Below, one piece after another: positions 8,282 to 15,960 of a stretch of 39,081 bases of DNA. Positions within the stretch are counted from its first letter, which is position 1, and each line of letters starts with the position of its first letter. The notes beneath the pieces are model-generated. The model saw nothing but the letters and a program-made list of their open reading frames with translations. It made no database searches and had not been told where the DNA came from. The translations under genes and the position numbers were made by a program. Source of the DNA: Lachnospiraceae bacterium (GTDB lineage Bacteria > Bacillota > Clostridia > Lachnospirales > Lachnospiraceae); contig CAJTGB010000040.1 in the NCBI GenBank assembly GCA_910575835.1, positions 1 to 39,081 of the forward strand. Reading direction: 5' to 3'.

Positions 8282-9492
8282 TGGAACACCTCCTCACTGA
8301 CAGGAAACTCTCTGATGCCGATTGCGCATTCCCGTAAATGGCTGATATCCGCCGAAAGATAGTGGTCCAGCGAGTCTGGATCGCTGTGTCCAAGAGCGGA
8401 ACTGATGACAGGGGCTGGGATGCCGGAGCCGGCAAATGAAGCCGCTAGGTTATGACGGAACAGATGCGCCCCTTTCCTGTCACCTTTGTTTTGGCGTATG
8501 GAGGCAGCTTCATATACTTTTTGGGCTATATTTCCCACTGTGCCCGGGCTGATCGGTCTACAGGGTGTTGTTCCACAGAGAAAAATGTGTTCATCGTTGC
8601 TGTCGGGGCGTTCTTGTGTGGCATAGTCAAAAATAGCATTGCCGACTGCCGCCGTGAGGGGGAGGAGCAGTTCTTCACCAGTTTTTTTCTGGGCGATCCG
8701 GATCTCCTCTTTCTTCCAGTCTATGTCGGAAAATTTCAGGGCGGCCACATCGCTGGATCTCATCCCTGTAAAATAAAGGATAGTGCCAATGGCACGGTTG
8801 CGCAGGCAAAGCCCACCCTCACTGTCGGAAAGTACGCTGCGAATAGCCTGGGTTTCCTCTTCCGTAAGATACTGGATATTTTTTCGCCGGCGATGCAGAT
8901 TGGGAAGGTATGTGAGGATGCGCCTGGCAGAATCGAAATAACTGCCCGTCTGTGCTTCAAATACAGATGCGATATTAACCTTTGTGCTGCTGCTGAGCTT
9001 TTTGCGGGAGAAATAATCCAGGACATCCCTCTCTGTCACATCCTCCAGTGACCGGAAGCCGGAGGACTGCAAGGCTAATAAAAGGCCACTGCAGGCAGAG
9101 ATACTGGCCCTTACTGTCCCCGTTTTAAGGCCGCGCCTGTAGCTTTCTTTTTCATAAATATCAAGCAGGCTTTTAAACTCCCCGATCAACTGTGTGTATG
9201 CCCCGAACCTGAAAAGCGGATTACGTTTCCCTTCTGATAAGCTACCATATTTGCTGTAACGGTGAAAAAGATTATAAATCGTTTTTCGGTTTGCCTGTGT
9301 TTCCGGGGACGAAGTCTGCGCCACCCTTATCTGACAGGCAGCTTCAAAAGAAGCAAAATGATAAATGTTCTGATGGTTTTCCAACCAGCGGATTTCGCGT
9401 CTAACACATTTCATATAATTCTGGCTGTATCCATCCTTCTGCATGTCCTGAAGAAGATCTTCATAAGTTTTGTCTGAATGAAATAAATTCAT
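8275..9492 (-). CDS. RIT tyrosine recombinase, first gene (RitA-like)
   Basis: 405 residues, the longest and first of the trio, starting at the ATG at 9492 about 40 bp inside the right inverted repeat. Catalytic set: Arg245 (FTGMRSSDVA), His343 and Arg346 (HLFRH), His369 (ALGHSD) and Tyr378 (DHYL). The N-terminal 190 residues form a core-binding region with two helical parts, longer than in ordinary integrases, as typical for RitA. A ribosome site GGAGGTGATATAG precedes the start. Confidence 0.9.
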   Translation of the reverse strand: MNLFHSDKTYEDLLQDMQKDGYSQNYMKCVRREIRWLENHQNIYHFASFEAACQIRVAQTSSPETQANRKTIYNLFHRYSKYGSLSEGKRNPLFRFGAYTQLIGEFKSLLDIYEKESYRRGLKTGTVRASISACSGLLLALQSSGFRSLEDVTERDVLDYFSRKKLSSSTKVNIASVFEAQTGSYFDSARRILTYLPNLHRRRKNIQYLTEEETQAIRSVLSDSEGGLCLRNRAIGTILYFTGMRSSDVAALKFSDIDWKKEEIRIAQKKTGEELLLPLTAAVGNAIFDYATQERPDSNDEHIFLCGTTPCRPISPGTVGNIAQKVYEAASIRQNKGDRKGAHLFRHNLAASFAGSGIPAPVISSALGHSDPDSLDHYLSADISHLRECAIGIREFPVSEEVFQW

Positions 9493-9532
9493 CTATATCA
9501 CCTCCATCATTATGATAGCTGGAGATGAAGAA

Positions 9533-9619
9533 AAAAAGAAATCCAAACTTTTTCCCCTCAAAACACTGTATTCATTGAGGTTATGAGTAAAAGTTTGGAT
9601 TTCTTTGAAGTTTGGATTT
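9533..9619. repeat. RIT right inverted repeat
   Basis: Perfect 87-bp inverted copy of 6204-6290. The RIT operon reads leftwards away from this end, so its promoter must lie here or in 9493-9532. Confidence 0.95.
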
Positions 9620-9627
9620 CAGGAAAG

Positions 9628-9720
9628 ATGAACAACATATTGGCTTGTGCAAGGGAGATTGTAAATAAAGAACTCATAGAAGTCCTTTACAGCGGGGATG
9701 GAAAGGAAACTGCCGAATAG
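9628..9720 (+). CDS. Short 30-residue frame after RIT, doubtful
   Basis: An ATG frame of 30 codons (MNNILACAREIVNKELIEVL then a short polar tail, stop TAG) begins nine bases outside the right RIT end. It may be a remnant from the same integrative element as the serine recombinase fragment on the other side. No ribosome site of note, no recognised family, low confidence that it is expressed. Positions 9721-9885 hold nothing else I can support. Confidence 0.25.
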   Translation: MNNILACAREIVNKELIEVLYSGDGKETAE

Positions 9721-9885
9721 TTAATGAGCAAAAAACAATAGGAGATAAAGGTTCACCGTTTTTATTTTTCTAAAATCGGAAGTCTATGGAACAAATGAAC
9801 AATACCCAACATTTAAACATGATAAATTTACCACGAAAACCCATACCAAAAAATAAGCGTATAAAATTCCCGTCCTCAGGGTATA

Positions 9886-10595
9886 CTAAAAAGTTTGCCC
9901 AAAATCTTGACATAGGTACAACAATTTATCTGCCATATACAATGCTGCATTTTGACGGAAAAGTTCCTCGCTTGCCTCAACCAGTTCTTCATTGCTAATA
10001 TTCAGGTAATTAATGGTCGTCTGCAGATTCCTATGCCCTAGTACACCGAATAATAAGTAACCAGCCACATAACTTGCCTGATTTTCCATCTGCGTCGTTG
10101 TTGTCAATCGGCGTAGCGCCCACTACGCCTCATTCCTCCGCCTTGCATATGAAAAATCATTCTGCGTTATATGGCTAGGAACTTATTTTTCGGTGTACTA
10201 GTGCCTGGCTGATCAATTCCAGGCTCCACCTGTTCTTCCGGCGTTCGTTTGCAAAATAATGTCTGAGCATATGGGAGGTAACTTCAATCTGCGTCTTTTC
10301 TTGTAACCTGCGGAGCATGGCATTGACCGCATCTTCTGTCAATGCCCGCCCGGCATTCTTTCCGGACAATGTGATGAATAAATATTCCGACTCTTTTAAC
10401 AAATTTCTGTATTTGGCATAGTAAAAGAGCAGAATATCAAACATATCTTTACTAACCTTAGCCCAACGGTCCTCCTCATACTTCGCGCGCACCTCGTTTT
10501 CATTGTCTATTCTTGGTTCAACACGTATCCGGCATCCCTGATAATCAATATTCTCAAATAAATCAAAAAGCCCTGAAACATATTTGCTCCAAGGC
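9886..10595 (-). pseudogene. Tyrosine recombinase/integrase, split by MITE
   Basis: Two frames on either side of the MITE join into one integrase C-terminal half: upstream WSKYVSGLFDLFENIDYQGC, then KDMFDILLFYYAKYRNLL and SHMLRHYFANERRKN (HxLRH box), downstream LGHRNLQTTINYLNISNEEL with the catalytic Tyr. Removing the MITE and one TA restores an uninterrupted QALGHRN, so the gene was intact here before insertion. The start and N-terminal domain are missing; an in-frame TAG lies at 10596-10598. It is unrelated in detail to the RIT trio and a scrap of a related gene occurs at 1525-1571. Confidence 0.88.
10038..10201. mobile_element. 164-bp IS630-type MITE, copy 2
   Basis: Same length and about 98% identical to copy 1 (three differences). 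It interrupts the integrase frame between Ala-Leu and Gly-His. The interrupted sequence shows a clean duplication of the dinucleotide TA, the standard IS630/Tc1-mariner target. The low divergence between copies suggests recent mobility. Confidence 0.93.
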
Positions 10596-10615
10596 TATCA
10601 TTTTTATTTGATTCA

Positions 10616-12301
10616 TTATTTTTGTACCAGCATGACTCTGCACCGTTTTTTATAGCATGCTATCCCATATTTCAGGATATTCTCTACCCCGTCATCAGCA
10701 AGGTCGTCCTCATATCTGGTATACTCGATCTGTTTCAATGCCTCCTTACATGCCCTGTCCAAATCTCCGTCATGTGCATATTTCACTTCTATAATAATTC
10801 CTACATCTCCCGTATCCGGTTCTGCAAGGATATCCGCATATCCCTCTCCCATTTCCCGGTTAGAAGAAATCCCCCACCGATTCTTCACTCCCAAAATTCC
10901 AAGTAAGATACCATGATAGAAATTTTCTTTCATTTCCGTCCTTGCGGCTGTATCCCGGATACTAATAGCCTTCCTTAAATATCCTGTGAAAATCTTCTCC
11001 ACATTTTCAGAATCTCCATTTTGCAGTGCCTCACAGAAACGGTTCAGCATGTCCCCGTCTTTCCGGACATTCTCCTTAAAAAATTCCATAATCTGTGTCT
11101 CAAAAATATCCCGAATCTCCATATTGGGGATTGCCAGTTTCATCTGCCTTCCCTGTGCCCTTCCCCGCTGGGTCAGATAACCGGTGGTAAAAAGCAGGCT
11201 CCAGATATTGTCAATCGTCTGGTAAATCTCTGAATATGTGAGTTCCTGATGAATCTCCTTCGTAATAACCTCACCTGCTACCAGGCACTCAATCTCCCGT
11301 TTGGTCGTAGCATTTGCCGATTCTTCTATAAACCTCTTTACAGCTTCATTGCTGCTGGTATTAATCCAGTAGTTCTCCGGCTGTACATGAGATTCGTTTC
11401 TGATCCTGTCACAATGGTTCAGCACATCCCACGGGCAGTACACTTCCTCATTTCCAAATTGATATCCGTCATACCATCTTTTTACTTCTTCATAATGATT
11501 CGCTACATCATAATACTCCAGGAGTTCTCTCACTTCTTTGTCTGTAAAGCCAAAGTACTTATCAAAACGCTCATCTGCAATCGTCAACACTTTCAGATTA
11601 TTAAGTCCAGTAAAAATACTTTCCTTTGAAATCCGAAGGCAGCCCGTTAATACTGCAAGTTTCAAGCTGTTATTTGTTTTGAGCGCCTCTCCAAGAAGAC
11701 TTCGGATCAGGGAAAGCATCTGGTCATAGTATCCATTCGCATGGGCTTTTGCCAATGGAACGTCATATTCGTCAATCAGCAAGATAACTTTTGTACCATG
11801 ATGCTTTTCCAACATTTCTGACAATATTCTCAAGCTGTCACAAAATGTAGATTCATCCATATTGCTGTTCAAAATGCTTTGATATTCCAATTTGTCACTC
11901 TCACTTAACGCATCACTCTCCAAAAGATATTGCACTTTTGACGCTGTCCGTCTCACGGCCCGAGCTCCCATCCGAAAGGCCATCTCAAAATTGAGCGCAT
12001 CAATCCCTTTTAATGAAACAGAAATAACCGGATACTTCCCCATATATTCCTCACAAAGCGCCGTTTCTTTTGAAATTTCCAGCCCATCAAAAATACTCTT
12101 ATCTCCATTCAGCGAGAAAAAGTGTTCCAACATACTCATATTCAACGATTTTCCAAATCTCCGTGGGCGAGTGAACAGATTCACCGCTCCCCAGTTATGA
12201 AGTAATTCGACAATAAGTCCCGTTTTATCGATATAGTAAAAATCTTCTTTCCTGATTTCTTCAAAATTTTCAATCCCTATCGGAAGTTTCTTCTTTCGCA
12301 T
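10616..12301 (-). CDS. AAA-ATPase-like / PD-(D/E)XK protein (DUF1703 type)
   Basis: About 561 residues. The start is uncertain between ATGs at 12301 and 12307, and AAGGAG upstream fits either loosely. The N-terminal two thirds is the AAA-ATPase_like domain: opening LPIGIENFEEIRKEDFYYID, P-loop variant TRPRRFGKSLNMS, Walker B VILLIDEYDVPLA. The C-terminal 100 residues are a PD-(D/E)XK nuclease fold: Asp in GYADILAEP, Glu-x-Lys in IIIEVKYAHD, Gln in ALKQIEYTRY. Members are abundant and multi-copy in gut Clostridia and Bacteroides, often near mobile DNA; the cellular role is not established. It is complete and stands alone between the integrase remnant and comEC. Confidence 0.88.
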   Translation of the reverse strand: MRKKKLPIGIENFEEIRKEDFYYIDKTGLIVELLHNWGAVNLFTRPRRFGKSLNMSMLEHFFSLNGDKSIFDGLEISKETALCEEYMGKYPVISVSLKGIDALNFEMAFRMGARAVRRTASKVQYLLESDALSESDKLEYQSILNSNMDESTFCDSLRILSEMLEKHHGTKVILLIDEYDVPLAKAHANGYYDQMLSLIRSLLGEALKTNNSLKLAVLTGCLRISKESIFTGLNNLKVLTIADERFDKYFGFTDKEVRELLEYYDVANHYEEVKRWYDGYQFGNEEVYCPWDVLNHCDRIRNESHVQPENYWINTSSNEAVKRFIEESANATTKREIECLVAGEVITKEIHQELTYSEIYQTIDNIWSLLFTTGYLTQRGRAQGRQMKLAIPNMEIRDIFETQIMEFFKENVRKDGDMLNRFCEALQNGDSENVEKIFTGYLRKAISIRDTAARTEMKENFYHGILLGILGVKNRWGISSNREMGEGYADILAEPDTGDVGIIIEVKYAHDGDLDRACKEALKQIEYTRYEDDLADDGVENILKYGIACYKKRCRVMLVQK

Positions 12302-12366
12302 CTCCATCTCTTTCCACGCTCCTTCCACCATCTCTAAGCCATTTCCTGGCTCAGATCATTAATTAC

Positions 12367-12372
12367 ATTATA
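12367..12372 (-). promoter_or_regulatory. Possible extended -10 for the AAA/PDDEXK gene
   Basis: On the minus strand TTGCTATAAT gives an extended -10 (TG-N-TATAAT) about 60 bases before the ATG. No good -35 is visible. The same bases are preserved in the left comEC repeat at 113-118, so it may equally be an old comEC downstream feature. Confidence 0.35.
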
Positions 12373-12411
12373 GCAACTAAGCGGCGGCATTTCCATAGCA
12401 ATCTTCCGGCT

Positions 12412-12438
12412 GTTACTGTTCACTTCGTGAACAGTAAC
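12412..12438. repeat. 27-bp perfect palindrome across the comEC stop codon
   Basis: GTTACTGTTCAC and GTGAACAGTAAC form a 12-bp perfect stem around a TTC loop. It supplies the last codons (SYCSRSEQ) and stop of comEC. The homologous comEC fragment at 180 lacks it and stops after VGK. It therefore looks like an inserted small palindromic repeat. It may also act as a transcription stop, though no U-run follows. Confidence 0.85.
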
Positions 12439-14929
12439 TCCCAACTTTCATTGTTTCCCCGCCTTCAACCTCCACTATAAGTGCCCCTTTCTCCTGTGTA
12501 GAATAGATTTTGCTTTTAACATCTGCAAGCCTTTGTATTGTTTCCTGGTGAGGATGCCCATACCGGTTTTCCCGTCCCGCTGAAATGAACGCATACGCAG
12601 GTTTGACCTGCCGGAGAAATTGTTCAGATGATGAATTCTTCGAGCCATGATGTGCCACTTTCAAGACCTCCCATGTACAACCCCGGTATTGTTCTTCCAA
12701 CTGCCCTGTAAGCTGCCCTTCTCCTCCTCCTTCTACATCCCCGGTAAGAAGCATATCAAACTCTCCGAACTTAACTGCCAATACCATAGATGCCGCATTT
12801 CCCGATTCGTATCCTCCTTCCGCAGCCCGTACCCCAAGTTCCCGTATCTCAGACCCCTTATTCTCTGTCTCCGTTCCCATCTTCCTCGGCTGTATACATG
12901 TAATCGTCATACTCCCTTCCTGGATACTCTGTCCCGATTCCATCACAGCTACACGGATTCCATTATCCCTTGCTTTCTTCGCCAAGCCTGCTAACGCCTC
13001 ATCCCACACCTCCTGCACCGGCAATACCAGCGTCCCAATCTTTACCCCAATCTCCTGTCTCTCAATCAACTCCTCTACTCCATTCGTATGATCACTGTCA
13101 CCATGGGATATCAGCACATAATCAATCACTCCCACCCCTTGGGATTTCAGAAATGATTCCAGCCTGTATTGTCCTACCTTTTTGACATCGCTGCTCCCGC
13201 CATCCACCAGATAGGTGCCGCCCTTTGGACCTTTCATGAAGATTCCGTCCCCCTGTCCCACATCCAGTACCACAACTGCAAGCTTCCCCGCCTCTCCAAA
13301 ACGAACCATTAGAATCATAATTCCCGCTGCCAACAGGAGAATCACCGAACAACCTGCTTTTTGTTTTCTCCGATTTCCCCGGTATCCATGATTTTCTTGT
13401 TTTCTGTGATCCCTTTTCTTCCCCCATTCCATCACTAATAAACTTTGATTCCTTTGTTTCTCACATTTCTTCATTAATAAAATATATCTCAATATAAGCA
13501 ATCCCAAAAACAAAATCACGTAATATACTATGATCTGCCACGTATCAGGCCTTCCGATCACAAGTCTCGCTCCCGGCAAGTCAAGCGCTATCCCACAGCT
13601 AATTTTATAAATCCACAGAATTTTACCGCATATCCTAAACAGCAAGACAGATATAGGAACAAACCACAGCGAAAATATGCTTCCTGCCATTGCCAGAAAT
13701 AACAACACAGACATCAACGGAATCACAAAGATATTCAAAATAAAAGAATAAAGCGGAAATTCAAAGAAATAATAGAGCAAAATCGGAAGGATGACCAGAT
13801 TGATACCAATACTGGCTGTCAGTCCCTGCAAAATCATCTGCCATACCTGTTTCCAGGCTTTCCCCAAATACACACATACGTAACCGGCATGCTGTCCGTT
13901 ATTATATATTGTGGGATCTCCCGCAATGCACGCTTTAGCGGGACTGGCGGACTCTGTCCAGCTAAATACATCCTGCACCACCGGCACCACCGCAAGCACC
14001 GCGAACACCGCCCCAAAGGACAGCCAGAACCCGCCGTCATATAAACTCAGCGGCCTCCACAACAGCACTGCAACCGCAGCAGCAGACAACGCCGTCGGCG
14101 CATCATAATGCCTTCCCGCCATATCCGCTCCCACCCGGAAGAGAAACATCGTAAGCGCCCGCACCGCCGATACGGTAAGCCCGACCATAAGAATATACAA
14201 CGCCAAAAACAAAATACCAAACGCCCCTCCAACCGGATAAGACCCCGTAATCCTCCGCAGTATCTGATACATCCCAATCCCTATAAAGGACAGGTGCAGA
14301 CCCGAGATCGCCAGTATATGCCCGATCCCATTAACCTGATAAAGCATCTTCAGCTCCTGATCCATCTCCGATTTCTCTCCAAGCATCATTGCTCCCAGAG
14401 CCGTCCCGTCCTCTTTCCCAAGAGCCGATACAAGCGCCTCCTGCCACTGCCGCCGAAAATCCGCGATCCCCGAGCGCCATTTCCACACGCCCGTATCTAA
14501 CAGGCTGATCTCATCAGCCCAGATCATCCCATGGATATCCCTGATCTGATAATATCGCTTCTGGTCAAAATTCCCGGGATTTCTTGCATTTTCGAAGAAA
14601 GAGACTTCCCCCTTGGCCCGCACTGTATTTCCTATATGAATCTGTAATTCGGAATCTGTATAGATGATAATCCTTGATTCTTGAAATGTCTGATTCTGAT
14701 AACGAATAGAATTGTTCTTAAGATATAATCTCTGATAATCTGATCTTTGCTCCGTCTGGTACACCTGCCCTTGCAGCACGGCCGAGCCCTTCGGCGGCAC
14801 GGCCGATTCAAGCGGCGAAGGACGAAGCTCCCTGATGAACTTCCCCTTCCCGCATGTAACCGCCAGCGTAATTATCGCAAGCAATACCAGACAGCTATAC
14901 ATGAATGGTCTGTCTTTCACTTTACTCAC
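12413..14929 (-). CDS. comEC: ComEC/Rec2 DNA-uptake channel protein
   Basis: 838 residues, full family length. ComEC forms the membrane channel that passes single-stranded DNA into the cell. Order of parts: N-terminal membrane helices, a soluble OB-like region (KGEVSFFENARNPGNFDQKR), the multi-helix Competence domain (MLGEKSEMDQELKMLYQVNG, HILAISGLHLSFIG), and a C-terminal metallo-beta-lactamase-like domain from about residue 560 (VLDVGQGDG, LISHGDSDHTNG, VAHHGSKNSSSE). The frame starts with GTG at 14929, overlapping the GerMN stop by eight bases; a GTG three codons later has better spacing from AGGTGAG. Translation is probably coupled to the upstream gene. Confidence 0.95.
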   Translation of the reverse strand: MSKVKDRPFMYSCLVLLAIITLAVTCGKGKFIRELRPSPLESAVPPKGSAVLQGQVYQTEQRSDYQRLYLKNNSIRYQNQTFQESRIIIYTDSELQIHIGNTVRAKGEVSFFENARNPGNFDQKRYYQIRDIHGMIWADEISLLDTGVWKWRSGIADFRRQWQEALVSALGKEDGTALGAMMLGEKSEMDQELKMLYQVNGIGHILAISGLHLSFIGIGMYQILRRITGSYPVGGAFGILFLALYILMVGLTVSAVRALTMFLFRVGADMAGRHYDAPTALSAAAVAVLLWRPLSLYDGGFWLSFGAVFAVLAVVPVVQDVFSWTESASPAKACIAGDPTIYNNGQHAGYVCVYLGKAWKQVWQMILQGLTASIGINLVILPILLYYFFEFPLYSFILNIFVIPLMSVLLFLAMAGSIFSLWFVPISVLLFRICGKILWIYKISCGIALDLPGARLVIGRPDTWQIIVYYVILFLGLLILRYILLMKKCEKQRNQSLLVMEWGKKRDHRKQENHGYRGNRRKQKAGCSVILLLAAGIMILMVRFGEAGKLAVVVLDVGQGDGIFMKGPKGGTYLVDGGSSDVKKVGQYRLESFLKSQGVGVIDYVLISHGDSDHTNGVEELIERQEIGVKIGTLVLPVQEVWDEALAGLAKKARDNGIRVAVMESGQSIQEGSMTITCIQPRKMGTETENKGSEIRELGVRAAEGGYESGNAASMVLAVKFGEFDMLLTGDVEGGGEGQLTGQLEEQYRGCTWEVLKVAHHGSKNSSSEQFLRQVKPAYAFISAGRENRYGHPHQETIQRLADVKSKIYSTQEKGALIVEVEGGETMKVGSYCSRSEQ

Positions 14930-15863
14930 CTACCAGATCTAAGTCCCTGGACAAGGGTTTACTCAGATCCACACTTCCCATATATTTGATATTAGACTCT
15001 CCGTTCACTGAGATCTGGACCTGGCTTGACGAACCTCCGTCAATGATCGAATTCACGATCGCATAGATCGTAATTCTCGGATCCGTCACATAAGTGTTGT
15101 TCAAAAAACCTTCGTCAAGATTCACATAACAGACACTATCCTTCACAGATACCCCTATCACCTTCGTCTCCGGCGGCATCACCGGCCCTATACCTTCCGC
15201 GGAAGGCCCCTTGATCAGCTGATCTACGATAAGCCTCTCAATCGACATATTACTGTTATATCTGATACTTACCTCCCGCTGGATAAGCCTGTCCCCCTTA
15301 TCATTGGAGAAATACAGCTTAAGATTCCCCAACTGGTACAGATGCAGGGAAGACCCCTTATACTGGAGAAAATTTTCTTCATTCATATATCCGACCGCCG
15401 TTCCTACACTGTCTGTCAGCGGTTCATCCTCGATAAAGAAATCAATATAATCCACGCCCCTGATCTGTATCAAAGACTGTACCACACCCGCCCGGAGCAG
15501 TATCTCTTCCTCCGGCTTCATACCTGCATAATCTCCGTTAAAATGGATGTCCAGTATCGCCTCGTCTGTCAAAACCCAGTTTCTAACCTTGACTCCCTTC
15601 GGAAATACACTCTTATAATCGATCGAATCCGGCTCCTTCTGCATAGTGCGCAGCATATCTTCAATAATACGCTCTGACGGAACATCTTCTATCTGGTAAC
15701 TCTTCTTGATCAGATCGGTACCTTCCGTATTCACATAATACACAAATGTACCGCCCTTTCCCGGTCCTGAGCCTTTTCCCCTGTTGCACCCGTTCATACA
15801 CGCCAAACATATTCCCAGACATACGGCCAGCATTACCGTGTAATATCTCCTATTCGGTTCCAT
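14922..15863 (-). CDS. GerMN-domain lipoprotein
   Basis: 313 residues from the ATG at 15863, preceded by AGGAGGAAGG. A lipoprotein-like signal ends at a Cys in CMNGC (a marginal lipobox). Two GerMN repeats follow: around NGDYAGMKPEEEILLRAGVV and around CYVNLDEGFLNNTYVTDPRI then SSQVQISVNGESN. GerMN domains occur in the spore germination/sporulation protein GerM and in envelope lipoproteins near two-component systems. It lies between the sensor kinase and comEC and overlaps comEC. Its role here is uncertain; a cell-wall-side accessory protein is the simplest reading. Confidence 0.85.
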   Translation of the reverse strand: MEPNRRYYTVMLAVCLGICLACMNGCNRGKGSGPGKGGTFVYYVNTEGTDLIKKSYQIEDVPSERIIEDMLRTMQKEPDSIDYKSVFPKGVKVRNWVLTDEAILDIHFNGDYAGMKPEEEILLRAGVVQSLIQIRGVDYIDFFIEDEPLTDSVGTAVGYMNEENFLQYKGSSLHLYQLGNLKLYFSNDKGDRLIQREVSIRYNSNMSIERLIVDQLIKGPSAEGIGPVMPPETKVIGVSVKDSVCYVNLDEGFLNNTYVTDPRITIYAIVNSIIDGGSSSQVQISVNGESNIKYMGSVDLSKPLSRDLDLVGE

Positions 15864-15960
15864 ACCGCCCTTCCTCCTAACTCCAGTCAAAAAACTCGCG
15901 GCAGCCGCCGGATATCCACCCTGGCATGACTGCCCGGCTCATTGCTTCGCGGGAATCAAA

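Larger units (their letters stand above)
6204..9619 (-). mobile_element. RIT (recombinase-in-trio) element, complete
   Basis: The 3416-bp unit has an 87-bp perfect inverted repeat at each end (6204-6290 and 9533-9619). Between the ends are exactly three overlapping tyrosine recombinase genes in one operon, of 405, 321 and about 342 codons. That order, size pattern and overlap is the hallmark of RIT elements. All three genes look intact and the ends are identical, so the element may be recent or still mobile. Target duplication could not be defined because A-runs make the left edge ambiguous. Confidence 0.92.
12367..12686. repeat. Right copy of 320-bp direct repeat (comEC 3' end)
   Basis: Partner of 113-432, same orientation. 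It covers the last about 83 comEC codons plus about 70 bp downstream. The copies bracket about 12 kb of accessory DNA. Confidence 0.85.

Noticed and set aside
9786-9998. 70-codon plus-strand frame
   Set aside because: Its second half is antisense to the integrase pseudogene, and no ribosome site or family is seen.
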